Assembly: GCA_021732085.1 (NCBI GenBank) | Contig: JAKFVQ010000023.1 | Location: 1 to 64,000, forward strand | Length of the DNA stretch: 64,000 nucleotides | Direction of reading: 5' to 3' | Source: Candidatus Obscuribacterales bacterium | GTDB lineage: Bacteria > Cyanobacteriota > Vampirovibrionia > Obscuribacterales > Obscuribacteraceae | In this document: piece by piece, positions 44,357 through 53,538 of the stretch | How the letters are laid out: every line of letters starts with the position of its first letter | How positions within the stretch are numbered: the first letter of the stretch is position 1 | Translations under genes and position numbers: made by a program | The notes under the pieces: generated by a model | Told to the model about the DNA's origin: nothing | The model's database searches: none | Seen by the model: only the letters and a program-made list of their open reading frames with translations

Positions 44357-45175
44357 ATGGGTAAAACCAAAGCGGGAAGGGGTAGTGGGACAGTGCCGTC
44401 TAAGGACCAAATCAGCAACGAACTCATAGCGCAACACGGCCCGTATTCCGTGACAGTGCGGGACTTGCTGAAAGAGCTGAAATATCAGACATCCTTACGT
44501 TTCGTGGACGAGGCGGTTCACCGACTGATAGTTCTCAAAGCAATCGAAGAGCATGGAATCGATCTGGACGAAGACGCCGTCTACGATTACATGGAGCAGT
44601 ACAGAGAAGAGCGCGATCTTTATTCCGAAGAGGAAATCGATTCTTGGCTCAAACGAAACCACTTAAATGACGACGAATTCTACGAACTTTGCAAATACGA
44701 AGCATCCGTCACGGCGCTCAGAGAGAAGCTCTTTCCTGAAGAGAAGCTGCTTGAAGCATTCGCGTATCGCAAAATCGAACTCGAGGAAGTAGAGCTTTAC
44801 CACATCATTGCTCCAGACGTAGATCTAGCCAAAGAAATAATTGCACAAGCCGAAGAAGGCGAGATGTTCTTCGAAATGGCACGTAAGTACAGCACCGAAG
44901 AAGAAACCAAAAAGCTTTGCGGCTACATTGGCCGTACAAAGCGATCTGATTTGCGAGCAGAGATCGAAGCTGCTGTCTTTTCCGCTAAGAAAGGCGAAAT
45001 TGTTGGACCTTTCAAAGGCTCCAGGGGATACCATCTTTACCTTATTGACGAAATACATCCAGCAACTTTCAATGAGCGAACGAAAACGTTGTTGCGGAGC
45101 GAGCTTTTCGCGCAGTTCTTGATGTCAAAGCTGGGCGCACACGAAACCGTTTTCCAGGAACCCGAGAGTGAGTGA
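44357..45175 (+). CDS. Parvulin-type peptidyl-prolyl isomerase
   Basis: This 272-residue protein has a C-terminal rotamase domain of the PpiC/parvulin type (about 155-250). It contains YHIIAPDVDLAKEIIAQAEEG, FFEMARKYSTEEETK, GYIGRTKRSDLRAEIEAAVF and GEIVGPFKGSRGYHLYLIDE. The N-terminal helical part (about 20-140) resembles SurA-like chaperone arms. No signal peptide is visible, so it is probably cytoplasmic and may fold or hold the substrate before export. Its stop overlaps the ABC exporter start by 8 bases, which points to a joint function. Similar isomerases lie beside C39 exporters in cyanobacterial bacteriocin-type loci. Confidence 0.88.
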   Translation: MGKTKAGRGSGTVPSKDQISNELIAQHGPYSVTVRDLLKELKYQTSLRFVDEAVHRLIVLKAIEEHGIDLDEDAVYDYMEQYREERDLYSEEEIDSWLKRNHLNDDEFYELCKYEASVTALREKLFPEEKLLEAFAYRKIELEEVELYHIIAPDVDLAKEIIAQAEEGEMFFEMARKYSTEEETKKLCGYIGRTKRSDLRAEIEAAVFSAKKGEIVGPFKGSRGYHLYLIDEIHPATFNERTKTLLRSELFAQFLMSKLGAHETVFQEPESE

Positions 45176-48100
45176 AAAAACCACACCACTTATGGATAAT
45201 CCGGCTCGCCTGAGTCGCCTTTTCCGTGGGCTCAGTGACGGCGAATTCGAATCATTAATGGCAAACGCGGAGCTGTTGCATGTTCCGATTGGCACGGCGC
45301 TAGTCCACTCCGGGCATCCTATCGATTACCTATTTGTATTGCTCTCAGGAAAACTTCGCACCACTGTCCAACTTGAGGGAACTCAAAAAGAACAAACAAT
45401 GTTCACGTTGAATCGAACTGGCGATATTGTCGGAAGTATTGAGCCTGGCGCCATCGCGGCATATGGAGTGCGAACATCTTCTGATTCACAATTACTTCGA
45501 ATTGCGGCAACTGCTATGCAGCAGCTACGCGGCTCAAATCCCGCTTTCACTGCAACTATAGATCGCGAACTCAGACTTATTTCCTGGCAGCAAAAGCTGC
45601 AATCAACAGCAATCGCACAGATGATTTCACCGCATAATTTGCGATTGGTCCTTTCACACGCCGAACTGACTGTGATTGATAAAGGTGCTCGCATTCCCGA
45701 GCAATGGTCGAAGCAAGAAGCACTGGCTTTCATTGTGGATGGCAAATTGAACGGCTTCGAAGGTGAGGAACTGCGCCCCGGTGATCATTTAAGCGCACCT
45801 GAAAATACAAACGGCGACCGGCTTCCACTTCCGTCAGCAAAAGAGCGTTCACAAGTCTTAGTGCTGAATACAACCAACTTGAATCTGCTGTTCAAGGAGT
45901 TCGCGGGAATAGAGCCGGAGATTTTGGTTTATAAGCGAAAGACGGCCGATCGCCTAGAAAACCTGCGCCAAAGTACACGAATTCAAAAAATCGAAAAGCT
46001 GAAACTAGCTGAGAAAGATAAAGCCGTTCCTCTAGAACAGAAACCGGATGGTTTCTTTGCCAGGTTGAAAAAAGATCTCGGATATTTTCCAGTTCTATTT
46101 CAGCAAAACGCTATGGATTGCGGCTCGACCTGTATAGCCATGGTGGCACTTCACTATGGGCAGCGTTTAGACCTAAACCGCGTAAGACAATTAGCGAACG
46201 TAGGCGTAGGTGGTACGAGTCTATATGCGCTGGCCCAAGCCGCAGAGGAACTTGGTTTCACGACTCGCGGCATCTCGGCGACATATGAGGGACTTCTCAA
46301 ATCGAAGCTTCCACTAATCTGTTTTTGGAGAAACGAACATTTTGTTGTTTTGTTCAAAGCAGAAGACAAACTGGCAATAGTCGGCGATCCGGCTGAAGGA
46401 CTTTTGCGTTTATCGCCTGAGGATTTTTCAAAGAACTTCTCAGATGTCGCACTGGAGCTGACACCTACGCAAAAGCTCGGCAGCGCAGCCAAAGCAACAA
46501 CGATGGTGAACAGGCTACTTTCTTTCCTGGTGCCGTACAAATGGGAAGCCATTCACGTTTTCACAGCCACTTTGTTGTATCAAACATTGATGTTGATCAT
46601 TCCGATGTTCACGCAGGTAATTGTGGACAAAGTTGTTGTGCATCAGAGCTTGCCACTACTAAATACGATGACGCTGGGAATGGCAATCTTCGCCATCTTC
46701 GAGACAATCGTCACGTTCATCCGCGGCTATATGCAAGCCTATTTAGCAATCCGCTTAGATCAATCCCTGATCATTCAATTCTTCAGACATCTTCTGAGCC
46801 TGCCATTTAAGTTCTTCGAAGATAGAACCATAGGTGATGTCATCACTCGCTTCGGCGAGAATCAAAAGATTCGCGAATTCCTCGCCGGCTCTAGCATCAC
46901 AGTGCTACTAGACGTAATTGTGCTGCTAATTTACCTGGTAGTTATCTTCGCCTACAACATCGGCTTCGGCGCCGCCGTGATGTTGTATCTTTCGCTATTT
47001 ACGTTACTGGTAGTGATTTACACCCCAATTCTGAAACACTTCGGACGAAAAGTTTTCAACCGAACTGCAGAAAGCCAATCGTTTGTAATTGAATCAATTC
47101 GCAGCATCCAACTTGTGAAAGGTGCAGCCGCAGAGCAACGCATCCGATGGAAATGGGAGCTGCTTCTTGCCGAACAGCTTGAGGCACGCTTCAAAGAATT
47201 GCTTGCGAACAATACAGTGCAAGCTATATCAAGAATGCTTCAATTGAGTGGACAAATTTTGATCCTATACCTGGGCGCACATCTGGTCGTCGAAGGAAAA
47301 CTGACCATCGGTCAGCTTATGGCGCTCAACATGATGTTCGGTATGATTGCAACTCCCGTTATGCGAATCGTTGAAATGTGGAGCGGCTTCCAAGACGTGA
47401 ATGTTGCAATGGAAAGACTTTGCGATGTGCTGGATCACGATCCGGAAGAAGATCCTGGAGTCAGTCGAATCAGAATTGAAAATGTCAAAGGCCACATTCA
47501 ATTCCAGAACGTTACTTTTAGATATAACAACGAAGCGAAAACGAACGCACTCGACAACGTTAGCTTTGAAGTTCAGCCTGGACAGCTCGCGGCTTTCGTA
47601 GGCCGCAGCGGCTGCGGAAAGACGACTATTCTAAAGATGATTCAAGGCTTGTACAGACCAAATGAAGGTAAGGTCAAGATTGACGGCGTCGACCTTGCAC
47701 ATCTCTCGCTGCCACTTTACAGACAGCAAACAGGCGTAGTCTCACAAAACGAATATCTGTTCCGCGGAACCATTCGAGAGAATCTCACATTCAACAAGCC
47801 CACTGCAACGATGCAAGAGCTAGTTGAGGCTGCCACCATAGCCGGTATCCACCGCCAGATCATGAACATGCCAATGGGCTATGACAGCGTCATTTCCGAA
47901 GGCGGTTTCAGCATATCCGGCGGAGAGCGCCAACGATTAGCAATCGCGCGTGCCATCATCCACAAGCCATCGATTCTACTCTTCGACGAAGCTACAAGCG
48001 CCCTGGACACGGAATCCGAGCGACACATTCAAGAAAGCATGGAAATGATCCGTCGCAATCACACAATGATTGTGCTTGCCCACAGACTATCTACGATTAA

Positions 48101-48221
48101 AGACGCCGATGTGATCTTTGTAGTTGATCACGGCCGCATCGTAGAATCGGGAAGCTATCAGCAGCTCCTCGACTCGCGTGGATTGTTTTACCATCTCACC
48201 AAGCAGCAGATTTCCAGCTAG
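45168..48221 (+). CDS. Peptidase-containing ABC exporter with a cNMP-binding-like domain
   Basis: This 1017-residue exporter has four parts. Residues about 15-270 contain a cyclic-nucleotide-binding-like beta-roll (HVPIGTALVHSGHPIDYLFVL is within the first lobe) and a second degenerate lobe. A C39 peptidase domain follows (about 305-435) with Cys318 in MDCGSTC, His391 in RNEHFVV and Asp407 in VGDPAEG, all intact. A six-helix TM domain spans about 455-740. The nucleotide-binding domain carries Walker A GRSGCGKTT (about 812), ISGGERQR and Walker B LLFDEATSALD. C39 exporters cut double-glycine leaders during export. The start is GTG 45168, or ATG 45192, overlapping the isomerase gene. Confidence 0.93.
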   Translation: MSEKTTPLMDNPARLSRLFRGLSDGEFESLMANAELLHVPIGTALVHSGHPIDYLFVLLSGKLRTTVQLEGTQKEQTMFTLNRTGDIVGSIEPGAIAAYGVRTSSDSQLLRIAATAMQQLRGSNPAFTATIDRELRLISWQQKLQSTAIAQMISPHNLRLVLSHAELTVIDKGARIPEQWSKQEALAFIVDGKLNGFEGEELRPGDHLSAPENTNGDRLPLPSAKERSQVLVLNTTNLNLLFKEFAGIEPEILVYKRKTADRLENLRQSTRIQKIEKLKLAEKDKAVPLEQKPDGFFARLKKDLGYFPVLFQQNAMDCGSTCIAMVALHYGQRLDLNRVRQLANVGVGGTSLYALAQAAEELGFTTRGISATYEGLLKSKLPLICFWRNEHFVVLFKAEDKLAIVGDPAEGLLRLSPEDFSKNFSDVALELTPTQKLGSAAKATTMVNRLLSFLVPYKWEAIHVFTATLLYQTLMLIIPMFTQVIVDKVVVHQSLPLLNTMTLGMAIFAIFETIVTFIRGYMQAYLAIRLDQSLIIQFFRHLLSLPFKFFEDRTIGDVITRFGENQKIREFLAGSSITVLLDVIVLLIYLVVIFAYNIGFGAAVMLYLSLFTLLVVIYTPILKHFGRKVFNRTAESQSFVIESIRSIQLVKGAAAEQRIRWKWELLLAEQLEARFKELLANNTVQAISRMLQLSGQILILYLGAHLVVEGKLTIGQLMALNMMFGMIATPVMRIVEMWSGFQDVNVAMERLCDVLDHDPEEDPGVSRIRIENVKGHIQFQNVTFRYNNEAKTNALDNVSFEVQPGQLAAFVGRSGCGKTTILKMIQGLYRPNEGKVKIDGVDLAHLSLPLYRQQTGVVSQNEYLFRGTIRENLTFNKPTATMQELVEAATIAGIHRQIMNMPMGYDSVISEGGFSISGGERQRLAIARAIIHKPSILLFDEATSALDTESERHIQESMEMIRRNHTMIVLAHRLSTIKDADVIFVVDHGRIVESGSYQQLLDSRGLFYHLTKQQISS

Positions 48222-48265
48222 CAATCAGCCGATTGCGACAAGCGGGTGATTACATTCGCGCACTC

Positions 48266-49981
48266 TTAATTCCAACGAGCGTCAGTAATCTTCTTCAGAG
48301 GCTCCATAATAATGTTCAACACGGAACGATAGCGCGTAATGATTTCAGCGGTCACTGTCATCCCGCTAGCAAACGGGATCTCCTTGCCATGAACCATCAT
48401 TGCTTGCCTGTCCGGCGTGATCAATACTCGATAGTATCCGCCGAGTTTGGTGATGTCGCGCGGGAAGTTTTCCACTTCAATGACATCACCGTGAAGCACA
48501 CCAAAATCTTGAAACGGGAATGATGCGAACTTCAGTTTGACCTTTTGCCCGGCGCGAACAAATCCGCGATCCTTGTTAGGCAGCTGAGCTTCGACAACCA
48601 GATCGTTAACCAGTGGTAGCACCGACATCATGACTTCTTTAGAGCTAACGACCTGACCTTTTCCGCGCAGCTTGATCGCCGTTACGGTTCCTTCAATCGG
48701 AGAACAGATTTCTGCGCGATCTAAACTATTCTGCGCCGAAGTAAGCTCCGCTTCTTCCTGCCGGATCTTCGCTTCCTGGTGCTCCTTCTCATCGCCTTCC
48801 TGCGAGAGCACAGCTTTTGCTTTTGCTAGCGACGAAAGATAAACAGACTCCGACTCGGACATATTCCGGTGCCGAACGCGCTGCTGAAGCGCTACATCAG
48901 ATAACTCACTGGATGCGCGGCTCACGCCAGATTCCAGCTGCGCTACATCTGCACGAGACTTAGCCTCAAATTCGACCTGCGCCGATTTGGCTGTTTCAAG
49001 AGAATGCTCTAACTTCTCGACTTCATTATCGTGATCGACAAGAGCCATTTCGGCTTGCTCAACCGACTTCAGCGCATCCAAGTATTGCAAGCGCGAAAGA
49101 CCGCCAGCTTCTAACGCCGTCTTCATTTCCGTTGCCTGCGTTTTTGTCTGACCCAAGATCAGCTCCAAGTTTCGGCGCTTCTCCTTCGAACTCTTCAATT
49201 GAGCCTGAATCGAACTTGCTTCAATTGCAAGTGCGTTCTTACGCTCAAGAAATTCCTTCTTCCGCTTTTCGAGAGTCATCCGCGCAGCATCTTTCTCCGC
49301 ACCGGCATTAAGCAGACGTGTATTGATCAGAGTCATCTCAGACTGCCCAGCCGAAGCCGTGCGGCCCGGCAGGTTCGGAGCAAGTACTGTCCCCATCCTG
49401 CCCGCACCTGATTGCTCGCCAGTCTTTCCAAAAGTGTCCTTCTGCGCGTCCAGCCAGAGACTATGATTTTTATACAGGTCGCTGATGACTTGGCTGACGT
49501 TGGCTACGTCCACCGGAATGTCCGGCATACGTCCTGGATTATCGATTATCTGCTGGAGCGCTGCGATCGCAAGTTCATGTTCTTTCAGATGCGACTTTGC
49601 AATTTCCAGTTCTTTCTTTGACTTATCGACAGCGGCAATGTATGGTACGCGATCAAGCAAAACGAGCCTTTCGCCTGCCTTCACGTGCTGCCCTTCTCCA
49701 ACTAATATCTTGTCAACAATGCCATCGGAAGATGGCTCAATCAGCTTGACGTGCCCTCGTGGAACAACCTGTCCAGGAGCCACGGAAACTTCAGGCACCA
49801 CAGTTACCGCTGACCAGATCAAGATGACAATGACGGCGATACCAACGGCATAAAGAAGCGCAGCCGCCAACTTTATAGGCGTGTCATGCCGATCGATCAT
49901 GTGGTTGGCAATTGCCGACTGAGCGGCAAAATTGTCGTCTTTTAGGAAATCTGCTGGAGATCGTTGTTGAAGGTCGGCCAT
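48266..49981 (-). CDS. HlyD-type membrane fusion protein
   Basis: This 571-residue adaptor has a TM helix near residues 38-60 (LLYAVGIAVIVILIWSAVTVV). The first half-barrel and lipoyl part reads VKLIEPSSDGIVDKILVGEGQHVKAGERLVLLD in two strands. A long coiled-coil hairpin (about 120-425) follows, then the returning lipoyl/beta-barrel part (ICSPIEGTVTAIKLRGKGQVV; AGQKVKLKFASFPFQDFGVL). It should join the ABC exporter to an outer-membrane channel in a type I secretion system. ATG 49981 is chosen; the longer TTG start at 50047 is unlikely. It is convergent with the ABC exporter, with 44 bases between, so the system is expressed from two transcripts. No TolC-like gene is in the window. Confidence 0.9.
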   Translation of the reverse strand: MADLQQRSPADFLKDDNFAAQSAIANHMIDRHDTPIKLAAALLYAVGIAVIVILIWSAVTVVPEVSVAPGQVVPRGHVKLIEPSSDGIVDKILVGEGQHVKAGERLVLLDRVPYIAAVDKSKKELEIAKSHLKEHELAIAALQQIIDNPGRMPDIPVDVANVSQVISDLYKNHSLWLDAQKDTFGKTGEQSGAGRMGTVLAPNLPGRTASAGQSEMTLINTRLLNAGAEKDAARMTLEKRKKEFLERKNALAIEASSIQAQLKSSKEKRRNLELILGQTKTQATEMKTALEAGGLSRLQYLDALKSVEQAEMALVDHDNEVEKLEHSLETAKSAQVEFEAKSRADVAQLESGVSRASSELSDVALQQRVRHRNMSESESVYLSSLAKAKAVLSQEGDEKEHQEAKIRQEEAELTSAQNSLDRAEICSPIEGTVTAIKLRGKGQVVSSKEVMMSVLPLVNDLVVEAQLPNKDRGFVRAGQKVKLKFASFPFQDFGVLHGDVIEVENFPRDITKLGGYYRVLITPDRQAMMVHGKEIPFASGMTVTAEIITRYRSVLNIIMEPLKKITDARWN

Positions 49982-50084
49982 CTGATAAAACGCTGTATTC
50001 CTGTATTCCCTTAATATGTACCCTGACTTGGAAGTCTGTGCACGCAAGAATTAAGAGCTGGAGCAGCTAACTTACCTGTTTTAC

Positions 50085-51152
50085 CTAGCCGCCGCTGGCT
50101 TTCTTGAATTCAGCAATCTTGCCTTTCAATTCGGCAACGCAAGCACGGGCAGCGGCTTCACCGGATTCAACCGAGCGCCTGGCATCGCGTCTTTTAGTCG
50201 AGATTAACGAAACACCATTAGTATCGGGGTGGATAACAAAGTCCGCCATCTTTTCCTGGCTGCGATCCATATCGTACAAACCCCAGAGGATCATTCGCTT
50301 CGCCACGCTTGTGGGATGGCGGAACGTGTCTTCTTCAGCGGGCTTGAACCCTTCGTCGATGTTAACCGCTATCACGAAGTCAGCGCCCATCTGGCGGCAC
50401 TGCTTCACTGGCAGATTACAGATTATGCCTCCATCACAGAGAAGGTCTCCATCAAAGTCAACAGGCTTGCGCAAAGACGGAACCGCGCAAGTAGCTTGCA
50501 GAACCTTTCCCAGATTTCCTTTGCGCACTATATAAGGCTTGCCGTCGCAAAGATTGAAACAAACTGCGCCAAATTTTATGGGTAGGTCTTCGATATTCTT
50601 TGTGCCATGCGGCAAGTTCTTTGCTAAGTAATCACGCCAGGCAGAGCCCTTGTATAAGCCGTCGTAATCACGCCCGCCAAAGATTCTGGGAACAAACAAG
50701 ATCGGAGCTCCAACAATGCGCATCCACAAGGGAACAGTCATGAAGTGATCCATCACTTCCGAATTTTCCCAGTGCTCAATCATTTCGTCCGGTTTCACCC
50801 CAGCGGAGTAATAGACACCGGCCACCGCACCAATGCTGGTGCCAGTCACTACGTCGACATCTATCCCCTCTTCTTTGAGAACTTTGAGCACACCAATAGT
50901 AGCGCCACCGCGGGCACCACCACCACCTAACGCCAAGCCAATCTTGGGTTTGCCTGTAATTGGTCGTCTTTGAAATTGAGCGGCCTCCGTCGGGTCAGCT
51001 GCGCTGGTCTCTTCCAAATCCGGGTTTGCAAAAACCGGGATGCTAATAATCGCCACCGACATTAACATGACAGCAAAGCCGAAAAAGCGAAAAAGCTTGG
51101 CACGCTTGCGCTTAGCAAGCATTGCAGGAACAGATCTTTTACTTGCGAACAT
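50085..51152 (-). CDS. Patatin-like phospholipase
   Basis: This 355-residue lipid acyl hydrolase has an oxyanion-hole loop LALGGGGARGGATIG, the nucleophile elbow GTSIG and the catalytic Asp in LLCDGGIICNLPV. An N-terminal hydrophobic segment (LFRFFGFAVMLMSVAIISIPVFA) predicts export or membrane anchoring. Family members cleave phospholipids or other acyl esters. ATG 51152 is chosen; an in-frame start at 51185 adds eleven residues. It is next to the HlyD gene on the same strand, 103 bases upstream, and may share its transcript. Confidence 0.9.
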   Translation of the reverse strand: MFASKRSVPAMLAKRKRAKLFRFFGFAVMLMSVAIISIPVFANPDLEETSAADPTEAAQFQRRPITGKPKIGLALGGGGARGGATIGVLKVLKEEGIDVDVVTGTSIGAVAGVYYSAGVKPDEMIEHWENSEVMDHFMTVPLWMRIVGAPILFVPRIFGGRDYDGLYKGSAWRDYLAKNLPHGTKNIEDLPIKFGAVCFNLCDGKPYIVRKGNLGKVLQATCAVPSLRKPVDFDGDLLCDGGIICNLPVKQCRQMGADFVIAVNIDEGFKPAEEDTFRHPTSVAKRMILWGLYDMDRSQEKMADFVIHPDTNGVSLISTKRRDARRSVESGEAAARACVAELKGKIAEFKKASGG

Positions 51153-51420
51153 CCCGATTGTGATCCTCGAATAACAGGACAGCAAGTATATAGCTTAGGA
51201 TTAGTTTCTGCATGACAGCGTTGAAAAGTGAAGGTTGAATTTCCGCGTGATGAGGCATTATCTCGCATCATTGACAACCGATTTCGATGCGACATCATGC
51301 CTCGAAGAAAACGGCCAAAAAGGAGACCAAAGGCACCCTTGCCTGAAATCGGGAGACGCACTGCACAAAATGAAAGCGGCATAGGGTAATCTATGCTGGT
51401 GCAGCTTCTGGGGTCGCGTC

Positions 51421-52803
51421 GTGAAAGAGTTCCTCAACAATTTTTTCAAGATCGAGGAGCGCGGCTCCTCCATCAAGACTGAGATCCTGGGCGGACTGAC
51501 AACTTTCATGACGATGGCGTATATCATCGTTGTGAACCCTGCAATCCTGAAGTTCGCAGAGTTCCCCGTTGAACCGGCAACTATCGCGACGATTCTGACC
51601 GCCGTATTCGGATGTTTGGCAATGGCGCTCTATGCGAATTTGCCTCTTGCCGTCGCACCTTACATGGGAGAGAACGCCTTTATCGCTTTTGGCTTGGCGG
51701 CGATGGGAATCACGTGGCAGCAGCGCCTGGGGGCTGTTTTCATAAGCGGAATCCTATTCCTCCTTCTTTCACTTTTGAAAATACGTCCATGGCTGGCAAA
51801 TGCAATTTCTTACAGCATGAAGCAGAGTTTTGCCGGTGGAATCGGTTTATTCCTCACGTTCATTGGGCTTTACGAGACCGGCATAGTTACCAGCGGTGCC
51901 AAGGGTATGATCGCAGAGGCATTATTGCTACCCGGCAAAAACATTCTGAATGCACCACCGGTACCAGTTAAGATCGGCGACTTCCATGATCCAAAAGTCC
52001 TTCTAGCAATTTTTGGATTCATCCTTATTTGTGCTCTAATGCAGCGAAAAATCAAAGGCGCGATTTTAATCGGCATGGTAGTTACCGCAGGGATAGGCAT
52101 TGCGTGCGGCTTCGCTCAAGCACCGACTTCGATATTTGCGATGCCATTTCAAGGTGCTTACACGCTAGAGCCGATAGCATTCAAGATGGACGTTATGGGA
52201 GTGCTCAAGCTCAGCTTCCTTCCAATCCTCATGACTCTCTTCCTCATGAGTTTCCTTGATACGCTAGGGACGCTCGTCGGAGTCGGATCTGCCGGCAACA
52301 TGCTGGATGAGAAGGGCAACTTTCCAGAGATCGAAAAACCGATGATTGTAGATGCCGCTTCTTGCACATTCAGTTCCGTCATTGGCTCGTCAACGAGCGG
52401 CGCCTTCATCGAATCCGCAGCGGGAATTAAGGAAGGCGCACGCACGGGTCTGGCAGCTTTAGTAATCTCCATCATGTTCGCGCTGTCCATGTTTTTCATT
52501 CCAATAATCGAACCGATGCAAAAACAGACCTACGCTTTTGCTCCAGCTCTCATGGCAGTCGGATTGCTTATGGTCGGGTCGATCGCAAAAATCGACCTTG
52601 AGGATCTTTGTGAAGCCGTCCCTGCGTTCATAACCATCGTCATTATCATCTTCAGTTACAACATAGCGAACGGCTTAACAGCCGGTCTAATTGTTTATCC
52701 ATTGTTCAAGCTTCTGGCCGGAAGGCATAGGGAACTGCACCCGGGATCCATTGTGCTTGCTGCGTTATGCCTTATCTATTACCTGTTTGGTTTGCCTCAC
52801 TAG
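51421..52803 (+). CDS. AzgA/PbuG-type purine permease (NCS2)
   Basis: This 460-residue inner-membrane transporter has about 12-14 hydrophobic helices. The N-terminus (ERGSSIKTEILGGLTTFMTMAYIIVVNP) and PYMGENAFIAF are characteristic of the AzgA group, which imports adenine, guanine or hypoxanthine with protons. The segment DTLGTLVGVGSAGNMLDEKG and the SSTSGAFIESAAGI motif are also intact. The start is GTG 51421. The gene stands alone, with no purine enzyme gene beside it; a role in purine salvage is the family's known function. Confidence 0.92.
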   Translation: MKEFLNNFFKIEERGSSIKTEILGGLTTFMTMAYIIVVNPAILKFAEFPVEPATIATILTAVFGCLAMALYANLPLAVAPYMGENAFIAFGLAAMGITWQQRLGAVFISGILFLLLSLLKIRPWLANAISYSMKQSFAGGIGLFLTFIGLYETGIVTSGAKGMIAEALLLPGKNILNAPPVPVKIGDFHDPKVLLAIFGFILICALMQRKIKGAILIGMVVTAGIGIACGFAQAPTSIFAMPFQGAYTLEPIAFKMDVMGVLKLSFLPILMTLFLMSFLDTLGTLVGVGSAGNMLDEKGNFPEIEKPMIVDAASCTFSSVIGSSTSGAFIESAAGIKEGARTGLAALVISIMFALSMFFIPIIEPMQKQTYAFAPALMAVGLLMVGSIAKIDLEDLCEAVPAFITIVIIIFSYNIANGLTAGLIVYPLFKLLAGRHRELHPGSIVLAALCLIYYLFGLPH

Positions 52804-53040
52804 TCAGGGCGATGAACAGGCGAAACATAAAGAGCCCCCATTCGCTACCATTCGTTCAGCTTAGACCATCCCCCAAAAGTGCTAGTTGAAATCCTGGTCA
52901 AGTTCTTTGAACACAGCATGAACTCAGCGACTCCGTTATATCGCGTCGCACTTGAACTTGAGTGAACCGGCAGATCCCTTATGAGTTCTGCGAGTTTACA
53001 AAGCCATGCCAGAAAAAGAGAATGTGAAAATGCATGTTTT

Positions 53041-53052
53041 TTTCCGCGGAAA
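53041..53052. promoter_or_regulatory. Perfect palindrome, possible operator
   Basis: TTTCCGCGGAAA is a perfect 12-bp palindrome about 26 bases before a TATACT -10-like box. Its position suggests an operator for the downstream genes. The regulator is not in the window. Confidence 0.4.
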
Positions 53053-53104
53053 GCATATCCGCCCCCGTGCACTAAGATATACTTATAAACTTCGGTTCTT
53101 AGCC

Positions 53105-53144
53105 GAATTCTGCTCCGGGCAGCTGGAAAGCTGCCGCAGAATTC
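53105..53144 (+). promoter_or_regulatory. Structured leader hairpin with a GNRA-type loop
   Basis: An outer stem GAATTCTGC/GCAGAATTC (9 bp) continues, past a 4-base bulge, into an inner stem GGCAGCT/AGCTGCC (7 bp) capped by GGAA. It lies between the candidate promoter and the 53203 gene, with no T-run after it, so it is more likely a 5' leader element than a terminator. Confidence 0.55.
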
Positions 53145-53202
53145 ACATTTCTAGCTAATTGAGCCGCCGCGAACGCGGATGAATTTTTCTTAAAGGAGAA
53201 AA

Positions 53203-53448
53203 GTGATGGATTGGAAAGAAGCATTGAAGAGTCCGTGGGCTATCGCAGCGGTTTTGTTGTTCGGCACAAACGGCGGACGCAAGCTGCTGAAATCAGCAAG
53301 CAAAGAAGTTATCAAAGTCGGCCTGGGCGTATCTGACAAAGTCAAAGAAATCGTAGCTGAAGTGAAAGAAGAAGCGGACGATCTCGTTGCTGAAGTACAA
53401 GAAGAGCGCAAAACTCAAGCTAAAGAAAAGCAAATTTCCAAAGCCTAG
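53203..53448 (+). CDS. Small protein: short hydrophobic N-terminus, charged helix
   Basis: This 81-residue protein has a moderately hydrophobic segment (WAIAAVLLFGTNGG, about 11-25), then a Lys/Glu/Val-rich amphipathic helix to the C-terminus (KVKEIVAEVKEEADDLVAEV). AAGGAG lies about 8 bases before the ATG. It is followed by a strong terminator and then by the HMA-like and ATPase genes, so it may be made in excess from a shared promoter. Its role is unknown; an accessory membrane-associated protein of the ATPase is a reasonable guess. Confidence 0.75.
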   Translation: MMDWKEALKSPWAIAAVLLFGTNGGRKLLKSASKEVIKVGLGVSDKVKEIVAEVKEEADDLVAEVQEERKTQAKEKQISKA

Positions 53449-53458
53449 TGTCTTTGTT

Positions 53459-53487
53459 CATGAGCCTGCCAAATTGGCGGGCTCATG
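53459..53487 (+). terminator. Hairpin terminator after the small gene
   Basis: CATGAGCCTGCC and GGCGGGCTCATG form a 12-bp stem with one T-G wobble and a 5-base loop, followed by TTCTTTG. It would stop part of the transcription between the small gene and the HMA-like gene at 53539. Confidence 0.65.
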
Positions 53488-53538
53488 TTCTTTGACTTGA
53501 GTGCGGCGCAAAAATGCTCATATGGGAATTGACTGTAA

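Larger units (their letters stand above)
52804..53202. other. Intergenic region upstream of the metal-ATPase-like locus
   Basis: No protein gene is supported in these 399 bases. The last 160 contain a perfect 12-bp palindrome, a -10-like TATACT at 53078-53083 and a long structured hairpin, all listed separately. A minus-strand frame (52845-53072) lacks a ribosome-binding site and is rejected. Confidence 0.5.

Noticed and set aside
45168..50047. A bacteriocin precursor gene within the secretion locus
   Set aside because: I looked for short frames with a GG/GA leader near the isomerase, exporter and adaptor genes and saw none. The small frames present are antisense shadows.
52845..53072. A 75-codon minus frame upstream of the metal-ATPase-like locus
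   Set aside because: No ribosome-binding site, and it crosses the palindrome region; protein character is weak.
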